This document shows positions 7,726-16,360 of a stretch of 64,000 nucleotides of DNA, piece after piece. Source of the stretch: Catenulispora sp. EB89 (GTDB lineage: Bacteria; Actinomycetota; Actinomycetes; Streptomycetales; Catenulisporaceae); NCBI RefSeq assembly GCF_041261445.1, contig NZ_JBGCCU010000013.1, positions 1 to 64,000 on the forward strand. Reading direction: 5' to 3'. Below the pieces are notes generated by a model. That model did not search any database. It had not been told where the DNA came from and worked only from the letters and a program-made list of their open reading frames with translations. The position numbers and the translations under genes are program-made. The first letter of the stretch is position 1. Every line of letters starts with the position of its first letter.

Positions 7726-8859
7726 TCAAGCAAGAGCATGAGCTCGGACGACTTCGAAGACCTCTCCTTCATCCACGAATCCGTATTTGAGCTGGAACGC
7801 GAGCTCGATCTCAGCGAAAAGCAGCGGATCTTCGTGGATCGGACGTGGACGGTACCACTGGAGAGCCCGTGTCCCGTCGTCCATGGGGAGGTCGGCGACG
7901 ATGACGTCGCGGCTGGAGACGAGCTGCGCAGTGTCCGGATCCCTTATAGCCATGTACTGCGCGCCGCTGCCGTCAAGCCGCACGTATGGGGCACGCCAAC
8001 AGGGCGAGTTGCGATCAGCGCTGGGACTCCAGTTGCAGAACAGCATTTCTTGCAGGTCAGCGCCATGCTCCCACAGGTCGTTGAAGGCTTCCTTGACGAA
8101 CCTTCCCACCGCGGACCCCGTCGTCACCCAAGACTGCGGCGCATCATCCGCGCACAGTGCCAGCGGAGTGAACGTCGTCAAGATCCTGTTGTCGAGCTGG
8201 TAGCAGGTAACACCGGGGACAGAGTCGATCAGCCTCACCTTGAAGCGTCCGCGCTGGTCCGGGCTAAGGCTCCGCTGCAGCAGATACAGCTCACGAAGGT
8301 TGTCCTGGAGACGCTGGCGGTAGAGCTGAACGCTGAGGTGATCCCGGAGCATGAGCACCTCAGACCTTTGATCCACCACCCACGACTCCGCGTCAAGCAA
8401 GATGATCTGAACGTCTCCACCCGATCGCACGATGTGCTGGAGGCCGGCGATGACAGCAGAACGACGGGTCTGATCGGCGAGCAGCGCGCTGTAGGTGTCC
8501 AGGATGCGCACCTCGGCGGTGACCATTTTCAGGCGGTCAAGCACGAAGTCGGCAGGGAATCTACGGAATCCCGCGCGCGAAGGCGCCACCAGATGCCTTG
8601 CCGGCACGGCCGAACGTTTGCCGTCGCGGGCGGCGTTCACGACCACGTTCGCCGCGACCGGCACCAACGCAATCTCTGCGGCCAGAAAAAACAGAGACAG
8701 ACCAGTCACGTTCCCGCGCGCCGCGGCTACCAGCAAGACGAAGCAAGACAGCGCGCCTGCACTGATCCCGAGATAAGCGGCGGCAAGCGCCGGTGAACAG
8801 CGAGTAGAGACGATCTGCACGACAAGACGACAACCTGTTCGAGAGGGCATATTACGCAT
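7726..8859 (-). CDS. Membrane-anchored PLD-like (DUF5919-type) protein A
   Basis: 377 residues from ATG 8859. A second ATG at 8850 is preceded by AGGA at better spacing and may be the true start. Two hydrophobic helices (about 23-45 and 52-75) precede a soluble domain. That domain begins FPADFVLDRL, followed by the strand VRILDTYSALL, a helix, then VQIILLDAESWVVDQRSE. This resembles the phospholipase-D-like DUF5919 family, where an acidic strand end and the S-x5-R segment recur; no HKD catalytic motif is visible. A later FNDLWEHG segment also fits the family. It is a clear paralogue of the next gene. Family assignment is tentative and function unknown. Confidence 0.65.
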   Translation of the reverse strand: MRNMPSRTGCRLVVQIVSTRCSPALAAAYLGISAGALSCFVLLVAAARGNVTGLSLFFLAAEIALVPVAANVVVNAARDGKRSAVPARHLVAPSRAGFRRFPADFVLDRLKMVTAEVRILDTYSALLADQTRRSAVIAGLQHIVRSGGDVQIILLDAESWVVDQRSEVLMLRDHLSVQLYRQRLQDNLRELYLLQRSLSPDQRGRFKVRLIDSVPGVTCYQLDNRILTTFTPLALCADDAPQSWVTTGSAVGRFVKEAFNDLWEHGADLQEMLFCNWSPSADRNSPCWRAPYVRLDGSGAQYMAIRDPDTAQLVSSRDVIVADLPMDDGTRALQWYRPRPIHEDPLLFAEIELAFQLKYGFVDEGEVFEVVRAHALA

Positions 8860-8970
8860 CCTGAGCGAGTGGGCGACCGGCCTTGCCTATGAGGCGGAGC
8901 GTAGTCCGCCAGACACACCGCTGCAATGGAATCGCCAACTTATTCAATAGACCGGAGGTGCTGACGCCGC

Positions 8971-10257
8971 CTATAGGATCACCCGAAAGAACACAGGGAT
9001 GGCACCATCTCGATACTTGTCCTCGGTACGCCTCTGTAATGTGTAGTGAAGGTGCTTATCGTTTGCCGGGTCGATGAATTCCAGCCGTTTGACCTGCCTG
9101 GCACGTTCGCTTCCGTGGCGCCAGGTACCGGACAGGAATGCGCTCGCGAGCGCCACGTCGTTCGCCTCGGTCAGGGCCAGGTAGACCGTCTTCTCGTCCA
9201 GGACGTATCGCCGTTGGATGAGTTTGGCCGGCCTTCCCCCCACGCTGATACTCAACTCGCCACGCATGTGGTCTTTCAGCGCAGCACCCTTGCTCCGAAG
9301 GCCGGCGAGAGTATCGGCTTCCAGCCGGCCGTGGGGCGAGTCGATCGAGTACTGGAACTGGGGGCCATCCTGCGAGGGCGATCCGAGCGCGAGGATGGAC
9401 ATCAGGATCGCGTCGTCGCACCGGTAGTGCGACTGGACCGGCAGGAAGGTGGTCAGCCAGACGTCAAGCACGCCATTGCCAGCGGCGGCGTCGAGGCCCA
9501 GCCTCAACAGCTCCAGCTCGACCAGGGCCGCCTCGGCCTGCTCCCGCATGACCCGCAGGTCCGCGTCGAGCTGCCGAGCACGAGTGGCCAACGCCCGCGA
9601 ACAGGGGCAGAGCACGGTGATGCTGACCTTGGCACCGCGGTCCAACGCTTCCGACAGCGCGCTCAGGAATTCTTGCCGATATCCGGGATCCGCCAAGAAG
9701 AAGACGAGCGTGTCGACGATCACGACCTCGCGCGCCTTGCGCAGCGAAACAAGGAACTGAGATGTAGGAAAGTTCGAGTGCTGCGGCGAGCCACCTGGGA
9801 TGACGCGGAGTCGCCAGCGCCGAAGCCACTGAACGGGGTGGACGAGAAGATGCGGATGATCCGAGATAACCGCGACAACTCCGGCGAAAAAGGTACACGA
9901 CATCCCGACCGTGCCCGTGTGCCACGTACCTTTCAACTGCGTGGAGCGATACGCGGCCGCCAACGCAGCCAACCCCAGTACGCAGATCTTGTATCCGACA
10001 GCCTTCATCCTCTGTCGGAGGTCAAACTTCGCAGGAGCAGCACTCGGCACCACATTCGGCCTGATGGCGAGCGTTCTCCTGACACGACGCCCGGATAGGC
10101 GGTTGCGTATCACTTCCGGCGGATCCTTCCAGTGCCTGAGGTGCAGTTCTTCACCGAAGTCGCACGTCATCGCGTTGGGCACCGAAATCATTCCGGCGTC
10201 GTGCGGCCCGGGTGTAGGAAACCATAAGCCGGGCCGCTGTCGCGCTTGAATTGTCAA
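8971..10257 (-). CDS. Membrane-anchored PLD-like (DUF5919-type) protein B
   Basis: 428 residues from a TTG at 10257; GGAGG lies only three bases away, so a later ATG at 10191 is possible. A basic N-terminus (about 40-88) precedes two hydrophobic segments (88-104, 115-132) and the soluble domain at 160-330. That domain aligns with protein A: FPTSQFLVSL, then VVIVDTLVFFLAD, then DRGAKVSITVLCPCSRALATRAR, then YRCDDAILMSILAL. Compared with A it has a longer N-terminus and about 110 extra residues around the shared core. The shared layout and tandem position, 111 bp apart, point to an ancient duplication followed by divergence. Codon use is less GC-biased than in neighbours. Function is unknown. 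Confidence 0.6.
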   Translation of the reverse strand: MTIQARQRPGLWFPTPGPHDAGMISVPNAMTCDFGEELHLRHWKDPPEVIRNRLSGRRVRRTLAIRPNVVPSAAPAKFDLRQRMKAVGYKICVLGLAALAAAYRSTQLKGTWHTGTVGMSCTFFAGVVAVISDHPHLLVHPVQWLRRWRLRVIPGGSPQHSNFPTSQFLVSLRKAREVVIVDTLVFFLADPGYRQEFLSALSEALDRGAKVSITVLCPCSRALATRARQLDADLRVMREQAEAALVELELLRLGLDAAAGNGVLDVWLTTFLPVQSHYRCDDAILMSILALGSPSQDGPQFQYSIDSPHGRLEADTLAGLRSKGAALKDHMRGELSISVGGRPAKLIQRRYVLDEKTVYLALTEANDVALASAFLSGTWRHGSERARQVKRLEFIDPANDKHLHYTLQRRTEDKYRDGAIPVFFRVIL

Positions 10258-10424
10258 AGTCCTCCGAAAGTCCGCTCTCGCCTCGGTCGCGACAAGGAAG
10301 AAATATCGCGATTGGGACGGGCCCGGCGTGGATTCGAGTTCGATGATGAGCGATAAAGTCCATCGCTGGTGCAGGTCGTGAGCAGAATTCGATCAGCGAG
10401 GGCGTTCTGGCTTAAGCCACACGC

Positions 10425-10454
10425 AAAGGTCCGTACTCGCTACGGGCCTTTTTT
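10425..10454. terminator. Terminator at the end of the LacI gene
   Basis: Stem AGGTCCGTA/TACGGGCCT with a 5-base loop, flanked by AAA on the left and six T residues on the right. It directly follows the lacI-type stop codon on the minus strand, and has its better T-run on the plus strand. Confidence 0.75.
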
Positions 10455-11503
10455 CATGCCCGCACCGGCACCGCACCGGTACTCCCCCGCACGATCAGCT
10501 CCGTCGCCAGCTCCAGGTGCAGGGCCTCCAGTGCCTGGCGCTCCATGAGGCGGACGAGCATCGTCACGGCGATGCGGCCCATCTCGTCGAGGGGTTGGCG
10601 GACGGTGGTCAGGAGGGGGGTGGTGGCGCGGCTGATCTCGCTGTCGTCGAAGCCGGTCACGGACAGGTCGGTGGGGACGTTCAGGCCGCGTTCGGTGGCG
10701 GCTTGGATGACGCCGACGGCGATCTTGTCGTTGAAGCAGGCGATGGCTGTCGGGCGGTCGGGGAGGTCCAGGAGGGTGCGGCCGGCTCGGAGGCCCGTGT
10801 GGATCGCGGGTTCGCCGTAGTGGTGCAGGGTGGGGTCGCTCAGGAGGCCGGCTTCGGAGAGGGCTGCCAGGTGTCCTGCTTGGCGGTCGGAGCTTGAGAG
10901 CCAGTCTTCGAAGCCTGATACGAAGCCGATGCGGCGGTGGCCCAGGTCCAGGAGGTGGCCGGTGACGGCTCGGGCGCCGGCGGTGTGGGCCGAGGCGATT
11001 GAGACCACGCCGCGCGGGACGGGGGTGCGGGGGTCCACGACGACCAGGGGGTGGCGGCGTGCCTGGAGGAAGTGGAGGTCTTCGGCGGGCTCTGGCGGGA
11101 GGATCAGGATCGCGCCGGAGGTGGCGCGGGCGGTGGGGAGGTCGCGGAGTACCGGGACGTCGACGCGGGAGTCGCCGACGTCGAGCAGGACCTGGCGGCC
11201 GGTGGTGTGCAGGGCTTCGGCGACGGCGGTGACGAGGGCGCCGAAGTAGTCGCTGAGCTTGTAGGGGCAGCGCACCAGGACCGGCAGGCCGGTCTTCGGC
11301 AGGCGGGGGCGGGTCGCCGGGGCGTGGCCTCCGAGGCCGTCGATCGCCTCCTGCACGCGGCGGCGCGTGTCCTCGGAGACCTGGCCTTGGGCGTTGATGA
11401 CCCTTGAGACGGTCGCGATCGACAGGCCGGTGTGCGCGGCGATGGCTCGGACCGTGATCCGACCGTGTGCCGCGCCCGGTTCCGAAACATCGCTTTGTTT
11501 CAT
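10454..11503 (-). CDS. LacI-family transcriptional regulator
   Basis: 349 residues. The N-terminal LacI helix-turn-helix is clear (ITVRAIAAHTGLSIATVSRV, about 15-35, followed by INAQGQVSEDTRRRVQEAI with the hinge). A periplasmic-binding-protein-like sugar domain follows (about 70-335; FNDKIAVGVIQAA and the GFDDSEISRATTP signature). It is divergent from a chitinase-like gene with a ricin lectin, with a perfect palindrome between them. The likely role is sugar-responsive control of those secreted enzymes. The ligand is unknown. Confidence 0.92.
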   Translation of the reverse strand: MKQSDVSEPGAAHGRITVRAIAAHTGLSIATVSRVINAQGQVSEDTRRRVQEAIDGLGGHAPATRPRLPKTGLPVLVRCPYKLSDYFGALVTAVAEALHTTGRQVLLDVGDSRVDVPVLRDLPTARATSGAILILPPEPAEDLHFLQARRHPLVVVDPRTPVPRGVVSIASAHTAGARAVTGHLLDLGHRRIGFVSGFEDWLSSSDRQAGHLAALSEAGLLSDPTLHHYGEPAIHTGLRAGRTLLDLPDRPTAIACFNDKIAVGVIQAATERGLNVPTDLSVTGFDDSEISRATTPLLTTVRQPLDEMGRIAVTMLVRLMERQALEALHLELATELIVRGSTGAVPVRA

Positions 11504-11509
11504 CGGGGC

Positions 11510-11515
11510 AGGATA
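11510..11515 (-). promoter_or_regulatory. Candidate -10 box of a leaderless lacI promoter
   Basis: On the minus strand TATCCT is followed by six bases and then the ATG at 11503, with no ribosome-binding site. This is the leaderless arrangement common in actinobacteria. The -35 region is poor. Confidence 0.5.
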
Positions 11516-11562
11516 GCGCCTTCACCTCGGCAAAGACCAGGTAAACCCTCTTTATTCGCGTC

Positions 11563-11591
11563 TTGACGAAAGTAGGTGGGAGTGCTTCACT
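11563..11591 (+). promoter_or_regulatory. Possible promoter of the lectin-enzyme operon
   Basis: TTGACG (11563-11568) with a weak TTCACT 17 bases later (11586-11591). The palindrome at 11608 would then sit just past the transcription start. Confidence 0.35.
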
Positions 11592-11607
11592 CCTCATCGG
11601 CCAACTG

Positions 11608-11631
11608 TGTTACGGAACTGTTTCCGTAACA
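11608..11631. promoter_or_regulatory. Perfect palindrome, probable LacI-type operator
   Basis: Ten-base arms TGTTACGGAA and TTCCGTAACA pair perfectly around a 4-base centre (CTGT). It lies in the 183-bp gap between the divergent LacI gene and the chitinase-like gene, downstream of a TTGACG element, where bound repressor would block transcription. Assignment to this LacI protein is by position only. Confidence 0.6.
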
Positions 11632-11686
11632 ACTTGGGTCGGTTCAGCTGCATGCCATCTCCACCCCCCCACAAAGGAGCAGCACA

Positions 11687-13057
11687 GTGATCCCACCTCT
11701 CAAGCGGCTCAGACCTCTGCGCACCGCCCTCGCAGGAACCTGCGTTCTGGGCATCGTCGCAGGCGCCGCAGCACTCAGCGCACCGGCGAACGCCGCGACC
11801 CCACGCGCCGCGCTCGCCATCCCCGCGCACTACGCCGCGCCGTACCTGGAGCTCAGCGGGAGTTCCGCGGGCGACATGGCGGCCGACATGAGCTCGTCGG
11901 GCGTGTCGCGCTACACGCTGGCGTTCTTCATCCCGCAGTCCGGCTGTACTCCGATGTGGGAGGCCGGCAACTACCCGGTCGGCTCGTTCACGTCGGAGAT
12001 CAACTCGCTGAAGTCCGCCGGCGGGGACGTCATCATCTCCTTCGGCGGGGCCTCCGGCGGCGAGCTGGCGCAGACCTGCACCAACGTGTCGTCGCTGACC
12101 GCGGCGTACAAGAACATCGTCGACACCTACGGCGTCACCCGGCTCGACTTCGACATCGAGGGCGGCGTGCTCAGCGACACCGGCGCGACGTCGCGCCGGG
12201 ACCAGGCGCTGGCCGCGCTCCAGCGGGAGGAGCCGGGCGTGCAGGTCGACTTCACGCTCGCGGTCGACCCCACCGGGCTGCCCGGCGACCAGATCAACCT
12301 GCTGCAGGACGCCAAGAACCAGGGCGTGAACGTCAGCGTCGTCAACCTGATGACGATGGACTACTACGACGGCCAGCCGGTCATCAACGACGCCCTTGGC
12401 TCCGCGCGGGGTGCGGCCGGCCAGATCGCTAGCCTGTACGGAATATCGACCTCTGCGGCCTACGGCAAGGAGGGCCTGACGCCGATCGCCGGCAAGAACG
12501 ACGACGGTGCGATGTTCTCCCAGTCCGACGCGCAGACCCTGGAGAACTTCGCGGCGAGCAACGGCGTCGCTGAGCTCTCCTTCTGGGAGGTCGACAGCTA
12601 CGACAAGGCCACCGGCTACGCCTACTCCCGGATCTTCAACGGCATCACCGGGAACGGCGGCAACCCGCCCCCGCCGACCGGCACCGGGCCGATCACCGGC
12701 TACCAGGGCCTGTGCCTGGACGACCGCTCGGCCTCGAACGCCAACTTCAACCCCGTCCAGGTCTTCACCTGCAACGGCAGCAACGCGCAGAGCTGGACCG
12801 TCACGTCCGCCAACACCCTCCAGGTGCTCGGCAAGTGCCTGGACGTCAACGCCGCCGGCACCGCCAACGGCACGAAGGTCGACCTCTACGACTGCAACGG
12901 CACCGGCGCGCAGACGTGGGTCCCGCAGTCCAACGGCGAGCTCCTGAACCCGAACTCCGGCAAGTGCCTGGACGACACCGGCTTCGGCGGCTCCGGGACC
13001 CAGGTCCAGATCTGGTCCTGCGCCGCCTCGGCCAACCAGAAGTGGAACCTGCCGTGA
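11687..13057 (+). CDS. Secreted GH18-type (chitinase-like) protein with C-terminal ricin lectin
   Basis: 456 residues from a GTG preceded by AAAGGAG. A signal peptide (about 1-37, cleavage near ANA-AT) precedes a TIM-barrel-like domain. The domain has the family 18 features VIISFGGASGG and LDFDIEGG, so the D-x-D-x-E catalytic set is present (D154, D156, E158); the first Asp of DGxDxDxE is replaced by Thr151. A proline/glycine linker (about 322-330) leads to a ricin B-type lectin (about 331-456) with three Q-x-W repeats (QSW, QTW, QKW). It should bind and cleave an N-acetylglucosamine or related polymer outside the cell. The next gene overlaps its stop (GTGA). Confidence 0.85.
   Translation: MIPPLKRLRPLRTALAGTCVLGIVAGAAALSAPANAATPRAALAIPAHYAAPYLELSGSSAGDMAADMSSSGVSRYTLAFFIPQSGCTPMWEAGNYPVGSFTSEINSLKSAGGDVIISFGGASGGELAQTCTNVSSLTAAYKNIVDTYGVTRLDFDIEGGVLSDTGATSRRDQALAALQREEPGVQVDFTLAVDPTGLPGDQINLLQDAKNQGVNVSVVNLMTMDYYDGQPVINDALGSARGAAGQIASLYGISTSAAYGKEGLTPIAGKNDDGAMFSQSDAQTLENFAASNGVAELSFWEVDSYDKATGYAYSRIFNGITGNGGNPPPPTGTGPITGYQGLCLDDRSASNANFNPVQVFTCNGSNAQSWTVTSANTLQVLGKCLDVNAAGTANGTKVDLYDCNGTGAQTWVPQSNGELLNPNSGKCLDDTGFGGSGTQVQIWSCAASANQKWNLP
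12688..13054 (+). repeat. Ricin-lectin coding segment, copy 1
   Basis: The lectin coding stretch of the first enzyme is nearly the same as 13165-13537 in the second enzyme, shifted by about 479 bases. TACCAGGGCCTGTGCCTGG at 12701 matches TATCAGGGCCTGTGCCTGG at 13180. It is a near-tandem duplication across a gene boundary. Confidence 0.85.
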
Positions 13058-15228
13058 GAATGCGCCTCCCCGCCGCCGGATTCGGCGCGCTCGTCCTCAC
13101 GGCGGGCCTGCTGACGTTCGGCCAACTGGCGACCGCGCCCCAGGCGCACGCCGCCGACCCGGTCGGTCCGGTCACCGGATATCAGGGCCTGTGCCTGGAC
13201 GACCGCTCGGCGTCGACCGCCAACTTCAACCCGGTGCAGGTCTACACCTGCAACGGCACCAACGCCCAGAACTGGACCGTCGACAGCGCGACGAACACGC
13301 TGCAGGACCTCGGCAAGTGCCTGGACATCAACGCCGGCGGCACCGCCAACGGCACCAAGGTCGACCTCTACGACTGCAACGGGTCCGGCGCTCAGGTCTG
13401 GGTCCCGCAGTCCAACGGCGCGCTGAAGAACCCGCAGTCCGGCCGCTGCCTGGACGACACCGGCTTCGGCGGCTCCGGGACGCAGGTCCAGATCTGGGAC
13501 TGCGCCGGCTCGTCGAACCAGCAGTGGACGCTGCCCACCGGCGGCGGAGGCGGAGGCGGGATCCCGCATCCGGACTTCGGGCCGAACGTCACCGTCTTCG
13601 ACCCCTCGATGTCGACCTCGACCATCCAGGCCGACATCAACAACGTCTACAACGCCCAGGTCAACAACGAGTTCGGCACGCAGCGCAACGCGCTGCTGTT
13701 CGCGCCGGGCTCGTACAACGTCGACGTCCCCGTCGGCTACAACACCGAGGTCGCGGGGCTCGGACTGAACCCCGACCAGGTGAACATCACCGGCGGCACG
13801 GTGCACGTGTTCGGCCACACCGCCGACGGCAACGCCACCCAGAACTTCTGGCGCGACGCCGAGAACATGGAAGTCAGCCCGCCGTCCGGCAGCACGATGT
13901 GGGCGGTCTCCCAGGCCGACCCCTTCCGCCGCATGGACGTCAACGGCGGCATGCTGCTGTACGACAACGTCCACGGCAGCGGCGGCAACTGGTCCAGCGG
14001 CGGCTACGTCGGGGACTCGCGGATCTCCGGACAGATCAACTCCGGGACCCAGCAGCAGTTCCTGACGCAGGACACCGCGATGAACGGCGGCTGGACCGGC
14101 TCGAACTGGAACATGGTCTTCGTCGGCGACACCAACGCCCCGTCGACCACGTTCCCGAACCCGCCGTACACCACGGTCGCGCAGTCCCCGACGAACCGTG
14201 AGAAGCCGTTCATCTACGTCGACGGCAGCGGCACCTGGCAGGTGTTCGAGCCGGCGCTGCGGACGAACGCGCAGGGCCCGGACTGGACGAACGGCACGCC
14301 GGCCGGCACGTCCGTCCCGGTCAGCCAGTTCTACATCGTCAAGCCGGGCGACACCTCCGCCACGATCAACGCCGCTCTGTCGGCGGGCAAGAGCCTGATC
14401 GTGACGCCGGGCGTCTACCACCTGTCCTCGGCGCTGAACATCACCAGCCCGAACACCGTGGTGCTGGGGCTGGGCATGGCGACGCTGGTGCCGGACAACG
14501 GCAACGCCGCGATCACCACGGCCGACGTGGACGGCGTCGACATCGCCGGCCTGCTGATCAGCGCCAACTCCACCAACTCCGCGGTGCTGATGCAGATCGG
14601 CCCGAACGGTTCGTCGGCGAACCACGCGGCGAACCCGACCGAACTGCAGGACGTCTTCTTCCGGATCGGAGGCGACCAGGCGGCGCGGGCCTCGCAGGCG
14701 CTGGTGGTGAACAGCAACAACGTGATCGGCGACGACCTGTGGCTGTGGCGCGCCGACCACACCAACGGGGTCGGCTGGACGGTCAACCCGGCGAACAACG
14801 GGCTCGTGGTCCACGGGAACAACGTGACCATGTACGGGCTCGCGGTGGAGCACTTCGAGCAGTACCAGACCGAGTGGTTCGGGAACGGAGGACGGACGTA
14901 CTTCTACCAGAGCGAGGCTCCGTACGACGTGCCGGACCAGGGCAGCTGGGTGCCGCCGAACGGGGCCCAGGGGTACGCGTCGTACCTGGTCGATCCTTCG
15001 GTGACCTCGCACGAGGCGTGGGGGCTGGGGATCTACGCGTACTTCCGTGACAATCCGTCGGTGGTGCTCGATCACGCGATCGAGACGCCGAACACCGGCG
15101 GGGTCAAGTTCCACGACATGGTCACGACGGTGCTCGGCGGGGACGGGACGATCAACCATCAGGTCGATGAGACCGGTGGGCAGGTGACTCCCAGCCACAA
15201 TGTCAGCTATCTGACGAACTTCCCGTAA
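13054..15228 (+). CDS. Secreted ricin-lectin protein with double beta-helix, putative glycosidase
   Basis: 724 residues from GTG 13054, which overlaps the upstream stop; ATG 13060 is an alternative. A signal peptide (to about AHA-AD, residue 33) is followed by a ricin lectin (about 36-160) and a glycine linker. A large region resembles two right-handed beta-helices: first VTVFDPSMSTSTIQADI onward, second after FYIVKPGDTSATINAAL. DVDGVDIAGLLI, WRADHTNGVGWTVNP and VEHFEQYQTEWFGNGGRT recur in actinobacterial proteins annotated as coagulation-factor-5/8 or GH55/GH87-like. I cannot fix the family. It probably acts on the same polymer as its partner. Confidence 0.75.
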   Translation: MRMRLPAAGFGALVLTAGLLTFGQLATAPQAHAADPVGPVTGYQGLCLDDRSASTANFNPVQVYTCNGTNAQNWTVDSATNTLQDLGKCLDINAGGTANGTKVDLYDCNGSGAQVWVPQSNGALKNPQSGRCLDDTGFGGSGTQVQIWDCAGSSNQQWTLPTGGGGGGGIPHPDFGPNVTVFDPSMSTSTIQADINNVYNAQVNNEFGTQRNALLFAPGSYNVDVPVGYNTEVAGLGLNPDQVNITGGTVHVFGHTADGNATQNFWRDAENMEVSPPSGSTMWAVSQADPFRRMDVNGGMLLYDNVHGSGGNWSSGGYVGDSRISGQINSGTQQQFLTQDTAMNGGWTGSNWNMVFVGDTNAPSTTFPNPPYTTVAQSPTNREKPFIYVDGSGTWQVFEPALRTNAQGPDWTNGTPAGTSVPVSQFYIVKPGDTSATINAALSAGKSLIVTPGVYHLSSALNITSPNTVVLGLGMATLVPDNGNAAITTADVDGVDIAGLLISANSTNSAVLMQIGPNGSSANHAANPTELQDVFFRIGGDQAARASQALVVNSNNVIGDDLWLWRADHTNGVGWTVNPANNGLVVHGNNVTMYGLAVEHFEQYQTEWFGNGGRTYFYQSEAPYDVPDQGSWVPPNGAQGYASYLVDPSVTSHEAWGLGIYAYFRDNPSVVLDHAIETPNTGGVKFHDMVTTVLGGDGTINHQVDETGGQVTPSHNVSYLTNFP
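13165..13537 (+). repeat. Ricin-lectin coding segment, copy 2
   Basis: Partner of 12688-13054. Here the lectin is N-terminal to the catalytic part, whereas in the upstream gene it is C-terminal. Confidence 0.85.
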
Positions 15229-15254
15229 ACCGCAACCCTTCTACCGCACGCCAG

Positions 15255-15284
15255 GAGGCCGACCGCGATCCAGCGGTCGGCCTC
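15255..15284. terminator. Bidirectional stem-loop between convergent genes
   Basis: A 12-bp perfect stem GAGGCCGACCGC/GCGGTCGGCCTC with a 6-base loop lies between the beta-helix gene (stop 15228) and the SDR gene (stop 15304). No T-run. Confidence 0.8.
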
Positions 15285-15303
15285 GTGCGTCTTCTGCCAC
15301 CGC

Positions 15304-16176
15304 TCACCGAGCCGCGTACCCGCCGTCCACGAGGTGGTAGCTCCCGGTGATGAACGTCGCCCGGTCCGACAGCAGGAACGCGACGAGTTCGGCGACCTCG
15401 TCGGCGAGTCCCAGCCGCCCCATCGGGTGCAACGACACCAACAGCTCGTGCCCCGCGGCGTCGGTGTTCGACAGCAGCGGGGTCTCGATGAAGCCGGGAC
15501 CGACGGAATTCACCCGAATGCCGTGCTCGGCGTACTCCAGGGCCGCGGTCTTGGTCAGGCCGACGACGCCGTGCTTGGCCGCGCTGTAGGCCGGGGCGCC
15601 GGCGAAGCCGTTGGTGCCGAGGATGGAGGCCATGTTGACGATGCTGCCGCCGCCTGCTGCGAGCATCGCCGGGATCTCGTAGCGCATGGAGTAGAAGACG
15701 CCGTCGAGATTGGTGGCCAGGACGCGGCGCCAGTCGTCGATCGGGTAGTCGCCGGTGGGGACGGTGGGGCCGGCGATGCCCGCGTTGTTGACCGCCAGGC
15801 GCAGCGGGCCCAGGCCCGCCACGGCCGCCGCGACGGCGGATTCCACCGAGGCGGGGTCGGTCACGTCCAGGCGGATGGCCAGCGCGGGGACGCCGGACTC
15901 GGCGAGTTCGGTGGCGGCGCGCTCGGCGCCGTCCAGGTCGTGGTCGGCCAGTGCGACCGCGGCGCCGCCGGCGGCCAGGCGGCGGGCGGTCGCCAGACCG
16001 ATGCCCGACGCCGCGCCGGTGACCAGGGCGGTCAGGTCGGCGAACTCGATGCCGGCCGGTTCCAGGTCGATGGTCGCGATGGCCGCCGCGGTGTCGTCGC
16101 CGACCCCGGAGCCCGGGTCGATGGTCGACGCCTCGCCGTCGGCCAGGTCTTGCGGCGGACTCAGATCACTGTCCAT
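15304..16176 (-). CDS. Short-chain dehydrogenase/reductase
   Basis: 290 residues. Classical SDR features: cofactor motif TGAASGIG (53-60), NNAG (130-133), catalytic Ser184, Tyr197 and Lys201, and PGFIETP. An Asp after the second beta strand (ALADHD) favours NAD(H) over NADP(H). The first 48 residues (acidic, Ala/Gly-rich) precede the usual N-terminus and may be untranslated; no strong ribosome site marks ATG 16176. The substrate cannot be inferred. Confidence 0.85.
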   Translation of the reverse strand: MDSDLSPPQDLADGEASTIDPGSGVGDDTAAAIATIDLEPAGIEFADLTALVTGAASGIGLATARRLAAGGAAVALADHDLDGAERAATELAESGVPALAIRLDVTDPASVESAVAAAVAGLGPLRLAVNNAGIAGPTVPTGDYPIDDWRRVLATNLDGVFYSMRYEIPAMLAAGGGSIVNMASILGTNGFAGAPAYSAAKHGVVGLTKTAALEYAEHGIRVNSVGPGFIETPLLSNTDAAGHELLVSLHPMGRLGLADEVAELVAFLLSDRATFITGSYHLVDGGYAAR

Positions 16177-16243
16177 GGTTCGATGCTGCGGGGCGGCCGG
16201 AGGTCCGGCAACAGGAGCGGCGGGGTGGGGCGGGGCGGTCGGG

Positions 16244-16310
16244 TGGCTGGTCGGGTGCCTGGTCGGTGGCTGGTCGGTGGCTGGTCGGTGGCTGGTCGAG
16301 TGGCTGGCTG
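16244..16310. repeat. 11-bp minisatellite
   Basis: About five head-to-tail copies of TGGCTGGTCGG with single-base changes and two one-base insertions, followed by further TGGCTG-like sequence. It lies in the non-coding gap upstream of the SDR gene and downstream of the cyclophilin terminator. Confidence 0.8.
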
Positions 16311-16360
16311 ACTGACTGCTTGGTCGGCCGACACCGGTGCGCGGGCGCGCCCACGGAAAC

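Noticed and set aside
12886-15198. 770-residue minus-strand frame opposite the lectin/beta-helix gene
   Set aside because: His/Val/Arg-rich shadow of a clearly secreted protein on the plus strand.
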